A stretch of 64,000 bases of DNA from Arthrobacter sp. AZCC_0090 (GTDB taxonomy: Bacteria > Actinomycetota > Actinomycetes > Actinomycetales > Micrococcaceae): the NCBI RefSeq assembly GCF_014207375.1, contig NZ_JACHEE010000015.1, forward strand, positions 1 through 64,000, given 5' to 3'. Below the pieces are notes generated by a model. It was not told where the DNA came from, ran no database searches, and saw nothing but the letters and a program-made list of their open reading frames with translations. A program made the position numbers and the translations under genes. Of the stretch, positions 51,477 to 60,514 are shown piece by piece; position 1 is the stretch's first letter; every line of letters starts with the position of its first letter.

Positions 51477-51507
51477 GACTAGATCATATCCGCGAATCAT
51501 CCGATGT
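51477..51507 (-). promoter_or_regulatory. Operator and leaderless promoter of fucose regulator 2
   Basis: Minus strand: ACATCGGATGA (51497-51507), then ATTCGCGGA, a -10 TATGAT and six bases to the ATG at 51476. Regulator 1 has the same arrangement with ACATCCGATCA, ATTCGCCGT, TAGGAT and six bases. The distance from operator to ATG is 20 bases in both. Confidence 0.7.
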
Positions 51508-51512
51508 TTAGA

Positions 51513-51845
51513 TCAAGAATCGAGCGCGTCATCCGCGTCCCGACCGATTCGGCTGAATCGGGGGAATATTTCGATTGTTCGGACTGTCCTGGCCCCGGTG
51601 GTGGCCGCGTACATGCGTTCGACGTCGTCGTTATCGCACCATGCATAGCCGCCGATCCCGGAGAACTCAAAGCCGGCTTCGCGGGTTATGGCGGCAATCC
51701 TTTCCAGGTTGTCTTCGAGTCCGGTCATCGAGACGGTGGCCTTGCCGGCCCAGAAACCGGGCTCCGGCGCCTCCGCCTGATCCGTGATCCTCCGTTCGAT
51801 GCCGTCCCATCCCTGCGCGCGGGCCGTGACGTAGGAACCGGACCG
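51513..51845 (-). pseudogene. N-terminal fragment of a sugar phosphate isomerase/epimerase
   Basis: Directly after the GH95 stop codon, in frame with it, the minus strand reads SYVTARAQGWDGIERRITDQ, FWAGKATVSMTGLEDNLERI, AAITREAGFEFSGIGGYAWC and DNDDVERMYAATTGARTVR, then turns to unrelated sequence. This resembles the first third of a xylose-isomerase-like TIM-barrel epimerase. No start codon is in place and about two thirds are missing. A remnant is the best explanation. Confidence 0.65.
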
Positions 51846-54215
51846 TTACCAGAGAGACAGGGATCGAGGCCGGCCAGCCCTCAAGTCAACAGGCTCTGGG
51901 CGCCCTTTGAGACGGACTATCACCTGCTGGTTCCTGTCACTTATGAGCTCTGCCGCGGTCAATGATCCGTCCCGCCAGGTGAGGGATACTTCAATGCCAG
52001 TGCGGGCGCGCAGCCCTTTGACGCTGCCGGTGCGGAGCTCTTTGGGTAACGCAGGCAACAGGACGATTTCTTCGCCGTGGCTCTGAATGAAGCACTCGGA
52101 GAGGGCGGCGACAAAACCCAAGTTGCCGTCGATCTGAAAGGGCGGATGGGCGGAAAACAGATTTGCGTACAGACCAGCGCTTTGTCCTCCCCTGTCGGTC
52201 TTCATGTCGCGGAAGAACAGTCTGAGAAGGTCGCTGACCTTCCCTGCCTGCCCGAGCCTGGCCCTGAGTGCCAGCTTCCATACCAACGACCAACCGGTCG
52301 ATTCGTCACCCCGTGCGTCCAGACTGGCCGAGGCTGCCGTACGCAACACTTCGTCGCTCGGCAGATCCCCGGGGTACAGGAAGTAGAGGTGGGAGAGGTG
52401 GCGGTGTTCTGGTTCCCATTCGGGGTCATCCGCAAGCCACTCCCGTATCCGGCCACCCCGCCCGACACTGGGCATGGGCAGCTTGGGAAGCGCCGTGACA
52501 GCCTCGCGGACCACGGGATCATCCTCCATGCGCAGGAGTCGGGCTAAGGCCACCAGATGAGTAAAGACCTCCCTGACCAAGCTCAGGTCCAAGGTGGACG
52601 ACACCCCCAGGTCGACCGGTCGGCCCTGATGTTCAAAAGCATTTTCCGGTGATGTGGAGGGGCAGGTCCCCACCGAACCGTCCGCGTTCTCCACCGTCAG
52701 GTCCAGAGCGAAGCGTGCGGCGCCACGTAGCGCAGGCCAGGCCTGCTTCCGGCCAAAGTCCTCGGTCGCTCCAAAGCGCACATGGTCCCAGAGGTGGTTG
52801 GCGAGCCAGAGGCCTCCCACGGGCCAGAAGGACCAAGTAGGGCGAAACCTGCCGTGTCCGACGGGCAGGCTGTAAGCCCAGATATCGGAGTTGTGGTGCA
52901 TAACCCAGCCTCTGGCACCGTAAAGGCGCGATGCTGTTCTGCCGCCGGTGATCTGTGCGGCCTGAATGAAGTCAAAAAGAGGCTGGGCGCATTCCGCGAG
53001 GTTCGCCGTTTCCGCGGCCCAGTAGTTCATCTGAAGGTTGATGTTGGTGGTGTAATTCGAGTTCCAGGGTGCCGGGAGCTGGTCATTCCAAATTCCTTGG
53101 AGGTTTGCCGGAACGCCCCCCGGGCGGGAGCTTGACATCAGCAGGTATCGACCGTAGTTGAACATTAGGGCCGCTAGCCCGGGATCCGCAGCCAAAGGGC
53201 CGCCTGTGTGAGCATTCGCGGACGCCAGCCGGGCGTCGGTTGCCTGGAGCTGCGCTTCATCGCTTCCGTCGATACACATCTGGGATTTCTGGTAAAGCGC
53301 TCCGTGAGAAGCCAAGTGCGCCTTCTCAAGAGCTGCCGAGCCCTGCTCTACTGCCGTGGTTAAGCGCTCGTCGAGGTGCTGGATGCAATCTTCCGCTGTT
53401 CCCTGAGGGTTCTCGCCCAACTTTGTGAAGGTGGTCTTGGTACCGATGTACAGTGTGGCCGCATGTACTCCGGAGGCTTGAAGCCTTACATCCGGTGACG
53501 TATGGCCACCCTGCAATTCGATGCCGTCGTGCTCCCACTTAACGACGAGAGCACCCTTGAGTGACAACGCGTCGTCCTCGTCGTAGGTGATCTGGGAGAG
53601 CCCATCCTGCACGAACACATCCGTGGGCATCTTCAGTCGAAGTCCGCGCATGCCCTCAACTGAATTGCGGCCGAGTATCTGCAATCGGGTCTCTAAGGAG
53701 ACACAAAGATCGAGACCTTCCGGCAACGAAGTTTCGACCCGGACAACCATGACATCCGGGTCATGGCTTATGAAGGACCTGACCTGCACCCTTGAGCCGC
53801 TGGCCTCGAATTCGGTCGTATGAACGCCCGCGGCAAGGTCAAGGTGACGCGAATAATTGCTGATTCTGTCCGTCAGTTCCTGACGTATCAAGTTCAGGTA
53901 AACATCGCCGAATGGAAGGTACGACTGGCTGTGGCGATGCTGGAGCGCTTGGACCTTCTGCGTCGCTTGCCCAAATTCCCCGGCGGCGACCATTTCTCTC
54001 GCGCTCGCAAGGAGTTCGGCTGCAGATTCAGGTTCGATTTGGGGCGCCATGTGCTCGCTTGCGGGGGAACCGGACCATGCACTCGCGTCGTTGACCTGTA
54101 TGCGTTCCCGGGCGATTCCACCGAAGATCATGGCACCGGTGAGACCGTTGCCGAGCGGGAGTGCCTCCAGCCAACCTGCGGCCGGGCGGTCGTATCTCAG
54201 AGTATTTTCCTGCAA
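51846..54215 (-). CDS. Glycoside hydrolase family 95 (alpha-L-fucosidase type)
   Basis: About 789 residues of GH95: RYDRPAAGWLEALPLGNGLTG and QVNDASAWSGSP at the N-terminus, NLQGIWNDQLPAPWNSNYTT, NINLQMNYWAAETANLAECA in the barrel, RHLSHLYFLYPGD, and HPPFQIDGNLGFVAALSE near the C-terminus. GH95 enzymes release alpha-1,2-linked fucose (some act on galactose). Start is uncertain: the TTG at 54215 lies just before the conserved domain; the ATG at 54314 lies inside a conserved non-coding box. No signal peptide, so cytoplasmic. It is transcribed away from the fucose operon's far end. Confidence 0.88.
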   Translation of the reverse strand: MQENTLRYDRPAAGWLEALPLGNGLTGAMIFGGIARERIQVNDASAWSGSPASEHMAPQIEPESAAELLASAREMVAAGEFGQATQKVQALQHRHSQSYLPFGDVYLNLIRQELTDRISNYSRHLDLAAGVHTTEFEASGSRVQVRSFISHDPDVMVVRVETSLPEGLDLCVSLETRLQILGRNSVEGMRGLRLKMPTDVFVQDGLSQITYDEDDALSLKGALVVKWEHDGIELQGGHTSPDVRLQASGVHAATLYIGTKTTFTKLGENPQGTAEDCIQHLDERLTTAVEQGSAALEKAHLASHGALYQKSQMCIDGSDEAQLQATDARLASANAHTGGPLAADPGLAALMFNYGRYLLMSSSRPGGVPANLQGIWNDQLPAPWNSNYTTNINLQMNYWAAETANLAECAQPLFDFIQAAQITGGRTASRLYGARGWVMHHNSDIWAYSLPVGHGRFRPTWSFWPVGGLWLANHLWDHVRFGATEDFGRKQAWPALRGAARFALDLTVENADGSVGTCPSTSPENAFEHQGRPVDLGVSSTLDLSLVREVFTHLVALARLLRMEDDPVVREAVTALPKLPMPSVGRGGRIREWLADDPEWEPEHRHLSHLYFLYPGDLPSDEVLRTAASASLDARGDESTGWSLVWKLALRARLGQAGKVSDLLRLFFRDMKTDRGGQSAGLYANLFSAHPPFQIDGNLGFVAALSECFIQSHGEEIVLLPALPKELRTGSVKGLRARTGIEVSLTWRDGSLTAAELISDRNQQVIVRLKGRPEPVDLRAGRPRSLSLW

Positions 54216-54300
54216 GTGAGAGTCATTTCTGCTGTGGGCCGGAGATGCGCAGAACGATTCTGGCGAAAGACCTCGAATGAGCCTCGAGAGCTCGCCGGGC

Positions 54301-54350
54301 GGTATGACCACCATTTCTACGCAATGGTGGGAATAGGATTCAACGTGTAT
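54301..54350. promoter_or_regulatory. Conserved box A upstream of the GH95 gene
   Basis: A 50-base block that matches 60629-60678 at 41 of 50 positions without gaps (for example GGATTCAA.GTGTAT and GGTATGA.CA). Box A is about 90-140 bases upstream of the GH95 start and box B about 115-165 bases upstream of the beta-helix gene, in the same orientation. Either a shared regulatory site or fragments of the same lost gene. Confidence 0.5.
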
Positions 54351-54419
54351 TCCGTCGAGCCCTCCCACGGGTTTTATGACTGACGTTTTTCATGTGTGCC
54401 GAAGATCCGCAGCTGCTCA

Positions 54420-55031
54420 ATGAAACAGGGGCCTGCCGGCAGCTGCCTCCTGGTAGTCGGGCTTGACGCCCGGTTGTGCCAAAGTCCCCGCGACCGACAA
54501 GGACGGGAATGGGCTGTCCGAGACGAAGACGTAGTACTTGCTGAGCCGTGCGGTGCAGCAATCGTTGCGGTTGCACACGGCGATGTCGCTGATGTCACGG
54601 GTGCTACCGACCAGAATTTACCTTTGCCAAACGTCATGTGAGTCTCCAGGGGTTCGTCGTTACCGTGAGTCCGTTCGAGCTGCCGAGCAGCCGGTCTGCC
54701 CAGGTGGGCGAGGGCCCGGGAAGACCCGGACGGTCTCTCCCCAGCTCTGCAGGAGCATGTCGTGCATCACTTGTGCGCCCGACAGCGGGGTCTCGAGCAC
54801 GGGCCCGGACTCGCGGTACATGGTGTTTGGCTGGATGTAGCGGTCCAGCAGGGTGTTCAGATATCCCAGCGCGTCCTCGCCCTTGCCCATCGACGCGCTC
54901 ATGGAAGCGGCTCCAGTGAACGTGTAGCCCTGGAGCGCCCCGGTGAAGCCGACCCAGTGGGCCAGCGACCGCTCCAGAAGGTCACGGTTGGCTGGGACCG
55001 TGGGGTCGAGCAGATAGTCGTTCGCGGGAAC
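54420..55031 (-). pseudogene. Remnant of a GH95-like secreted glycosidase with a lectin-like domain
   Basis: Reading on the minus strand: ANRDLLERSLAHWVGFTGAL, QGYTFTGAASMSASMGKGED, LGYLNTLLDRYIQPNTMYRE and LETPLSGAQVMHDMLLQSWG belong to the end of a GH95-like catalytic domain. A frameshift follows near FPGPSPTWADRL, then stops, then an in-frame stretch DISDIAVCNRNDCCTARLSK/YYVFVSD typical of F5/8-type (fucolectin) carbohydrate-binding domains. The N-terminal part is absent. It is therefore a decayed fucoside-active enzyme. Confidence 0.75.
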
Positions 55032-55065
55032 CTAGCTCGAGCTATTCATGGCGGCAGGGCCTGCG

Positions 55066-55096
55066 GCAGGGAATTGGGAGTTTCCCGATGCCCTGC
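55066..55096 (-). terminator. Hairpin after the secreted TIM-barrel gene
   Basis: GCAGGG (55066-55071) pairs with CCCTGC (55091-55096) and GGGA (55076-55079) with TCCC (55083-55086), forming an interrupted stem about 43 bases past the stop of the gene at 55139. Weak T content follows. Confidence 0.5.
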
Positions 55097-55138
55097 GGTA
55101 GCCCGTCGCAACTTCGACTCGGACTCACCCTGCCGGGT

Positions 55139-56326
55139 TCAGGGGACGACCACTGTCAGGTGCTGGTCGCCGGTGCCGTAATTGATATGTAGCAGTGCGG
55201 TGGTGTCCGTTTCGGTGGAAGGGACCGTGATGTTGAGGGTGGTCGTCCACGAACGGCCCGGTGGGAGCGTGGGGATATTCGGGTCGCTGTAGGACTCGGT
55301 GATGCCCTGCTGGCCCGCGACGGGTTGCAGGGTGGCGGGTGCTGATGCGTTCTTACCGTTGTTCGTGACCGTGACTCCGACGGCTGTGGTGGCGCCGCGG
55401 GTGAGTGAGCAGGTGTCGGGGGTAGCGGCGGAGATGGTGAGCGGACCGTAGCTCTGGGTTCCGGTAAGGACGGCCGCCTGATCGGAGGTGACACCGACCC
55501 ATCCGCAGGCGGTGGCGTCCAGGGAGTCGTTGCTGGACCACAGGATCGCGCCCTGGGTCTGCGCCTGCAGGCTGGTGAGGATGTGGGTCCAGTCGGATGC
55601 GGAGATGAAGGGGTGGCTGGTGCCGCTGTTGTCCCACTGCGGCCAGATGTAGGGGTAGATGGGCAAGGCGGGGTTCAGGGACTGGTCGTGAGTGACGGCC
55701 AGGTTGAGCGCATTGTCCCACCCAGACAGGGTCGAGTAGTAGGTGTACATCGCCGGGGCGAAGTAGTCCAGGTACCCGGGTGTGTAGAGCTGCTGGGTGA
55801 GGCTGGTGTAGCTCGTTGACCAGTCATAGGAGTACATGCCGATCGGCGCCGAGGGCGCAGCCTCATGGGCCCAGGTGATCAGCTGCTGCCAGAGCGTCAG
55901 CTCGTTCTGCGCCTGAGCGGCGGAGGTCGCGCTGACCATGAGGATGTTCTCGAAATCCAGCGTGAGCGGCGTGGTCGAGGCCGCGCGGAACTGGCTGACG
56001 AAGTACTGCACCTTCGCGGTGAAATCGCTCTGGGTGGGTATGTTGGTGCAGCCGGTGTCGGTACAGGCCATATGCCAGACGTCATAGACAACGGCGGCCC
56101 TGGTAAGCCCGTACTGCTCGAGGTTCGCGCGCGGGTACGACGTGTTGTCGTAAAGCGTGAACGAGGTGGCCTGTGGCGTCGGCGGCGGAGTCGTGATCCG
56201 CACGCCCTTGGGCTGCTGCTCAGAGATGGACCGCGCATTTGCGGTGCCTGCGGTGAACGACAGCACAGCGAGAATGACTAACAATGATCCGATGATTAGG
56301 CGGTGATATGGCGTCTTCTTGCTCAT
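55139..56326 (-). CDS. Secreted glycosidase-like TIM-barrel protein
   Basis: About 395 residues from the ATG at 56326, preceded by TTGGAGTAGTA. A Sec signal (LIIGSLLVILAVLSFTAGTANA) ends near residue 31. The central domain looks like a glycoside-hydrolase TIM barrel: TPLTLDFENILMVSA (possible catalytic acid Glu), APIGMYSYDWSTS, YFAPAMYTYYSTLSGWD and IYPYIWPQWDNSG, resembling hyaluronidase-type folds. The C-terminal 110 residues form a NEW3/CARDB-like beta domain. I cannot name the family; it lies in a polysaccharide cluster. Confidence 0.65.
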   Translation of the reverse strand: MSKKTPYHRLIIGSLLVILAVLSFTAGTANARSISEQQPKGVRITTPPPTPQATSFTLYDNTSYPRANLEQYGLTRAAVVYDVWHMACTDTGCTNIPTQSDFTAKVQYFVSQFRAASTTPLTLDFENILMVSATSAAQAQNELTLWQQLITWAHEAAPSAPIGMYSYDWSTSYTSLTQQLYTPGYLDYFAPAMYTYYSTLSGWDNALNLAVTHDQSLNPALPIYPYIWPQWDNSGTSHPFISASDWTHILTSLQAQTQGAILWSSNDSLDATACGWVGVTSDQAAVLTGTQSYGPLTISAATPDTCSLTRGATTAVGVTVTNNGKNASAPATLQPVAGQQGITESYSDPNIPTLPPGRSWTTTLNITVPSTETDTTALLHINYGTGDQHLTVVVP

Positions 56327-56540
56327 TACTACTCCAATTGGGTAATTGATCGGATGATCGACGGGATCAGCATCGGTGGATGAGGCAGTCAACCCTCGGA
56401 CCCGTGGTGCTCGCGAATCGGGGCGCATGCCTCGTTTGAGGAACGCTCGCGAAAATCAGAGGCCGCCGAGCCTCGGGCGCATCCATCTGAATGTGGTACT
56501 GGCGCGGCGATGACCCTTGACCGGCAGAGGCCAGGCTAGA

Positions 56541-58517
56541 TCACGGAATCCGGTAGAGCCGCACGCCGAGTCCTTCGATGTCGTCGGTGTACCTGCCCTG
56601 TGTCTTGCTGAGGCTCCGGTGTTCGTAGAGCACGTCCACCGGGTCATTCCCCGGCGCGGCGAATGAGACGGGGCGGGCTTCTTTGGACAGGTTGACCATG
56701 AACAGGTAGTCGCGGTTGCCGAGGCGCCGGGCGGTCCAACGCAGCGCATCGTTGTCAGCGACCTGGATCGACGGCGTCCGTTCGGTGGAGAGGATGACTG
56801 GTGAGAGCTCCCGGATCTGGGTCACGACCGTTTTCGCATTGTCCAGTAGGGTGCGGTATGGGAAACCGCTGACGTCGTTCTCGATGTCGAATCGGGAGTA
56901 GTACAACAGGCCGGTCGCACCGGCCACGATGGCCTGCCACGACATACTCCGGACCTCGGCTAGGTTCGGTGGGCGTACGCCGAAGTGCTTGTAGTTGCCG
57001 AGGTTGTGCAGTTGAATGACGGGCCAGATCGCGGTGTTGGGCAACTCCCGCACGGTTGCTTCGGTGTGGGTGAAGACACGGCGAGGGATGTCGGTCGGCT
57101 TGCCGAAGATCGGATACGGGTCCGTGCCGAAGGCGTCGGTGACATACTGAGCGTCGTCACCGGCCCACACGCGGTAGTCGACCGAGTAGCTCGGGTGGTT
57201 GGGATCGTTGTCCGCGACTGATGTGTATCGCGGACGGAGGCGGTCGGCCTGGCTGTCGGCGGGGTTCTCGTCGTTGATGTACCAGCCAAGGAGTGACGGG
57301 TGGCTCTTGTACTGGTTGACCAAATTGGCATCGGAATTCTGATGAATGAAAAGGGTCGTCAGCCCGCGAGCCTGGGTCTCGTCGAGGATTTGCGGTGACG
57401 GTACGTGGTAGGACAGAACGGTGGTGAACCCCGCGTATTTGAGATCGTCGAGGTTCTGCACGGTGGTCGGCCCGTTGTACGCCCCGATCGGGAAGTACAG
57501 CTCGCCATTGCGCCGAACCCTTCCGTGCGAGTCGAGATAGCTCGTTGGCACCTCATCCGCACGGAGCTTCCGAAGGGCGAACGTCTTCTCCGAGGCGGTG
57601 GAACCGTCGCGGGTGCGCGCGCTCACCCGAAGTTGGTAGGACCCTTCGCGCAGCCTCGAGACCGGGCTGGTGTACCTCAGCTGGGACGATCCTTTGAAGG
57701 CCTTGGTGTCGACGCGCTTGCCGGCGGCGTCGCTGAGTTCGACCTGCACCTGGTAGTCGGTGGCACGGATGCCGGACGGCGGGAATACCCCTATCCGAAG
57801 GTCGATTTCCTGTCGTTCGCCGGGAATGAGCAGACCACGATAGGCCGGGGCCGCGAGGGTCGCTCGCAGGAGGCGCGGCGTGTATTTGGTGATGGTGAGA
57901 TCGTCATACCATGCCGTCCCCGTGGCGCCGCGGCTGAGGAAGAAGATGGCCTTCATGTACGCGGCTCCGGCCGGGGCCGCGTGTGGCGGCACGGACAGCT
58001 GGACCCACTCGGTGGATTGGGTTGTGCCGGTGTAGCCGCCGGTGAGGAAGGTGCCGTCTTCGGCGTACCATTCCACGCAGACTGACGCCCCGCCGTTTTG
58101 CATGTTGGCGGTCTTCACCCAGACGGAGACCGAGACTGGAACGTACGCGTCGGTGGTCCCTTGGATCTTTTTGCCGGCGAAAACATAGGTGGTGCTGTCT
58201 GCCCGGGTGTAGCGCAACGAGGCAGCACCGGTGCGGTGCTGCGTCGAGTCGTAGGCGGTGTAGTCCGATACCCATTCAACGTCTGAGAAGTCCTCGAATG
58301 AGGTCTGGTAGACGACCTCGGGCGTCGTGTCCGGCAGGTTCGCCCTGGGCATCGAGGCGGTCTCCTGGCTTGCTTGAGCGGAGCCGGGAAACAAAGCCGG
58401 ACTGATGATCCCGAGCGCGGCGGCGCCGAACATCAGCGTCCGTCGGGAAACTCCGGATTCCAAGCCTTCGTCGTCCGGCGTCGAGACGTGTGGGTGACTT
58501 GAGTCCTTCACGATCAT
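56541..58517 (-). CDS. Tat-secreted multidomain glycosidase-like protein
   Basis: A 658-residue exported protein. Twin-arginine signal GVSRRTLMFGAAALGIISPA with cleavage after AQA near residue 48. A CBM-like beta sandwich (about 65-215: VVYQTSFEDFSDVEWVSDY, CVEWYAEDG) is followed by an Ig-like domain and a TIM barrel (about 325-590: YFPIGAYNGPTTVQNLDDLK, LLGWYINDENPADSQADRLR, AFGTDPYPIFGKPTD, ATGLLYYSRFD). The Glu in YINDENP is a candidate acid. Family not securely assigned; GH2/GH39-clan-like. Confidence 0.7.
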   Translation of the reverse strand: MIVKDSSHPHVSTPDDEGLESGVSRRTLMFGAAALGIISPALFPGSAQASQETASMPRANLPDTTPEVVYQTSFEDFSDVEWVSDYTAYDSTQHRTGAASLRYTRADSTTYVFAGKKIQGTTDAYVPVSVSVWVKTANMQNGGASVCVEWYAEDGTFLTGGYTGTTQSTEWVQLSVPPHAAPAGAAYMKAIFFLSRGATGTAWYDDLTITKYTPRLLRATLAAPAYRGLLIPGERQEIDLRIGVFPPSGIRATDYQVQVELSDAAGKRVDTKAFKGSSQLRYTSPVSRLREGSYQLRVSARTRDGSTASEKTFALRKLRADEVPTSYLDSHGRVRRNGELYFPIGAYNGPTTVQNLDDLKYAGFTTVLSYHVPSPQILDETQARGLTTLFIHQNSDANLVNQYKSHPSLLGWYINDENPADSQADRLRPRYTSVADNDPNHPSYSVDYRVWAGDDAQYVTDAFGTDPYPIFGKPTDIPRRVFTHTEATVRELPNTAIWPVIQLHNLGNYKHFGVRPPNLAEVRSMSWQAIVAGATGLLYYSRFDIENDVSGFPYRTLLDNAKTVVTQIRELSPVILSTERTPSIQVADNDALRWTARRLGNRDYLFMVNLSKEARPVSFAAPGNDPVDVLYEHRSLSKTQGRYTDDIEGLGVRLYRIP

Positions 58518-58775
58518 TTTCTCCTTTGCGGTCGATATGGTGCGTTCTGTATGGGACGAATCGGGCCTGGGTGGGCGGCCAGGGGATGCGATCCCGTCGC
58601 CTCCCGACGCTCGGGGCGGGGTTGATGGTCAGAGGATGGTTCTTGGGTTTGAGGGCGATCAGGGATTTCATGATGCGTCTCATTCCGTGGCGGCCGGCGG
58701 CTGCGTTTGGGGTGCTCGTGGGGGTCAGAGAGCGGGCTTAGTTGTCCAGAGCGATGGGCAGGAAGGTGGGCTCGA

Positions 58776-58874
58776 CTAATCGCGGTCCCGGAATTTTGCA
58801 AGCCGACGGCCGAATATAAGGGCAAGACCGATCAGTGCGAGCCATATGATTGCGATGATTGCGATTGTTAACAC
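58776..58874 (-). CDS. 32-residue single-span membrane peptide
   Basis: GTG-initiated, reading MLTIAIIAIIWLALIGLALI then FGRRLAKFRDRD and TAG. One hydrophobic helix (residues 2-21) with a positively charged C-terminus. GGAAGG lies about 15 bases upstream, a bit far. It lies between two secreted-enzyme genes on the same strand. Small peptides of this shape accompany transporters in actinobacteria, but no transporter is seen here. Could be chance, though the composition is clearly membrane-like. Confidence 0.5.
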   Translation of the reverse strand: MLTIAIIAIIWLALIGLALIFGRRLAKFRDRD

Positions 58875-58954
58875 TTTTCCGGCGTCCTTCCTTGGACGGC
58901 AACCAAGCAGAGCGGTCCCTGCCGTCTGACGGGGACCGCCCGTTGCCGGCCCGG

Positions 58955-60514
58955 CTAGTCCAGCTTGGCGCCCGGTGCCCTCGTGTCGGCGCCGAGGCTC
59001 GGCGATGCGGGGATCGCCTTGCCGAAGTAGTCAGTGGTCACATCATTGGGGATGGGCGTTCCGGCGCCGGCCGCAGGGGAATCGAGCCGGAGCCGGACGT
59101 CCTTGGGCGTTTTCGGATCGGCGTCGATGAACCTGGGGTCGCCGGTGACCGCGTTGGTGCTGTGCGCGGGCAGGTTGGTGAGCCCATGGAAGAGGTTGTG
59201 GTCGTAGGTGTTGCTGGAATCGTAGAACGGCAGGCCGCCTGCGACCGTGGAGGTGAAGATGTTGTTCCGGAAGGTTACCCCTCCCCTGTTGTGGTAGTCG
59301 CTGACCATTGCGGTGCCGGCTTGATTGGTCACGATGGTGTTGCCGTAGACCTGGGTGCTTGTGGTCGGTGCCCCGCATCCGACGGTGATGACCCCGGAGG
59401 GCGGGCTCCAGGTGTTCCGGTCGTTGATGCTGACGTTGTACCTGGCGATGTTGTCGGACGTCTTGGCTCCGGGCGCGTTGCAGATGAGGAGGAATCCGCC
59501 CTCGTTGTCGTGGCTGTAGTTGTACTGGTAGATGTTGCCGTTGTTCGCGCCGTCGATGTCGTAGGCCATCGAGTCGAGAACTCCGTGTCCGTGGCTGACG
59601 TCGTTGTACTCGTAGGTCACGTGGTCGGCGTTCCAGGACCACATGCCGGCGTTGTAGGCGGCTGAGCGTTCGTTGAATCCGTCGACGGTGTTGTGTGCCA
59701 CGAGGGCGCCTGTCGAAACGCGCAGGACGATACCGTCGCCGCCGACGTCCTTCACGTGGTTGCCGACGACCCGGACGCCGGTGTTGGGGAACCATGTCGT
59801 GGTCTGGTCACCCTGTTCCGGTCGCTTATTCCAGGCGCTGGCGAAACTGATGCCGGTCCGGTCGACGTGCTGGACGCTGTTGTCTAGGACCTGCACATCC
59901 TCGAACCGGGTCGGGGTCGTGGTGCCCAACGATGAGAACATGATGCCCGCCGAGCCTTGGACGCTCTTGTCGTCGAGCCCGTTGACATCATGGACGTCGA
60001 CGTCCTTGATGACGTAGTGGCGTCCGACGCCGAAGTCCGTCAGGCGGACCCATACGCCGCGCCGCTGGGCCGTGGAGGCGCCGGTGTTGCTCACATCGAG
60101 GTCATGCAGCTCGACGTCCTCGGCGTTGGAGATCAGGACGGCGTCGCTGGCTCCCGCTCCGTCGATCCGTGGCTTGGCCCCGCCGCCGTAGCTGCCTACG
60201 GTGACGTGGGAGCTGTCGATATTCAGAGTGCCGACGCAGGTGCTGCCCCGGAGCAGGCGGATCGAGGTCCCGGGGGTGAAGTCCTGCGCGCTCACCCTTG
60301 CCAGGCTGCGCCAGGGATGCCCGGGATCTGTGCCCGAAGCGGCATCGTCCCCTCGAGAGCAGTCCACGTAGTATGCGGTGCTTCCTTGTGCTTGAGGGGC
60401 TGGCGCGGCCGGCGCGGCCGACGCGGCGGTGGCGGAAAGGGTGGCGGCCAACGAGGCAGCCAGAATAGTCGGAAGGGTCCGGTGGAGCCGGAACTTCCTG
60501 GTACTTGTCTTCAT
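58955..60514 (-). CDS. Secreted right-handed parallel beta-helix protein (polysaccharide lyase-like)
   Basis: A 519-residue exported protein. Sec signal with an Ala-rich h-region (TILAASLAATLSATAASAAP) to about residue 34. The mature part opens with YYVDCSRGDDAASGTDPGHP, the typical start of secreted beta-helix enzymes, then many short repeats such as SNAEDVELHDLDVSNTGAST, VLDNSVQHVDRTGISFASAW and VVGNHVKDVGGDGIVLRVST. Folding as a PL-type or GH28-like beta helix is likely. Catalytic residues cannot be assigned by eye. Context suggests action on uronic-acid polysaccharide. Confidence 0.75.
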   Translation of the reverse strand: MKTSTRKFRLHRTLPTILAASLAATLSATAASAAPAAPAPQAQGSTAYYVDCSRGDDAASGTDPGHPWRSLARVSAQDFTPGTSIRLLRGSTCVGTLNIDSSHVTVGSYGGGAKPRIDGAGASDAVLISNAEDVELHDLDVSNTGASTAQRRGVWVRLTDFGVGRHYVIKDVDVHDVNGLDDKSVQGSAGIMFSSLGTTTPTRFEDVQVLDNSVQHVDRTGISFASAWNKRPEQGDQTTTWFPNTGVRVVGNHVKDVGGDGIVLRVSTGALVAHNTVDGFNERSAAYNAGMWSWNADHVTYEYNDVSHGHGVLDSMAYDIDGANNGNIYQYNYSHDNEGGFLLICNAPGAKTSDNIARYNVSINDRNTWSPPSGVITVGCGAPTTSTQVYGNTIVTNQAGTAMVSDYHNRGGVTFRNNIFTSTVAGGLPFYDSSNTYDHNLFHGLTNLPAHSTNAVTGDPRFIDADPKTPKDVRLRLDSPAAGAGTPIPNDVTTDYFGKAIPASPSLGADTRAPGAKLD

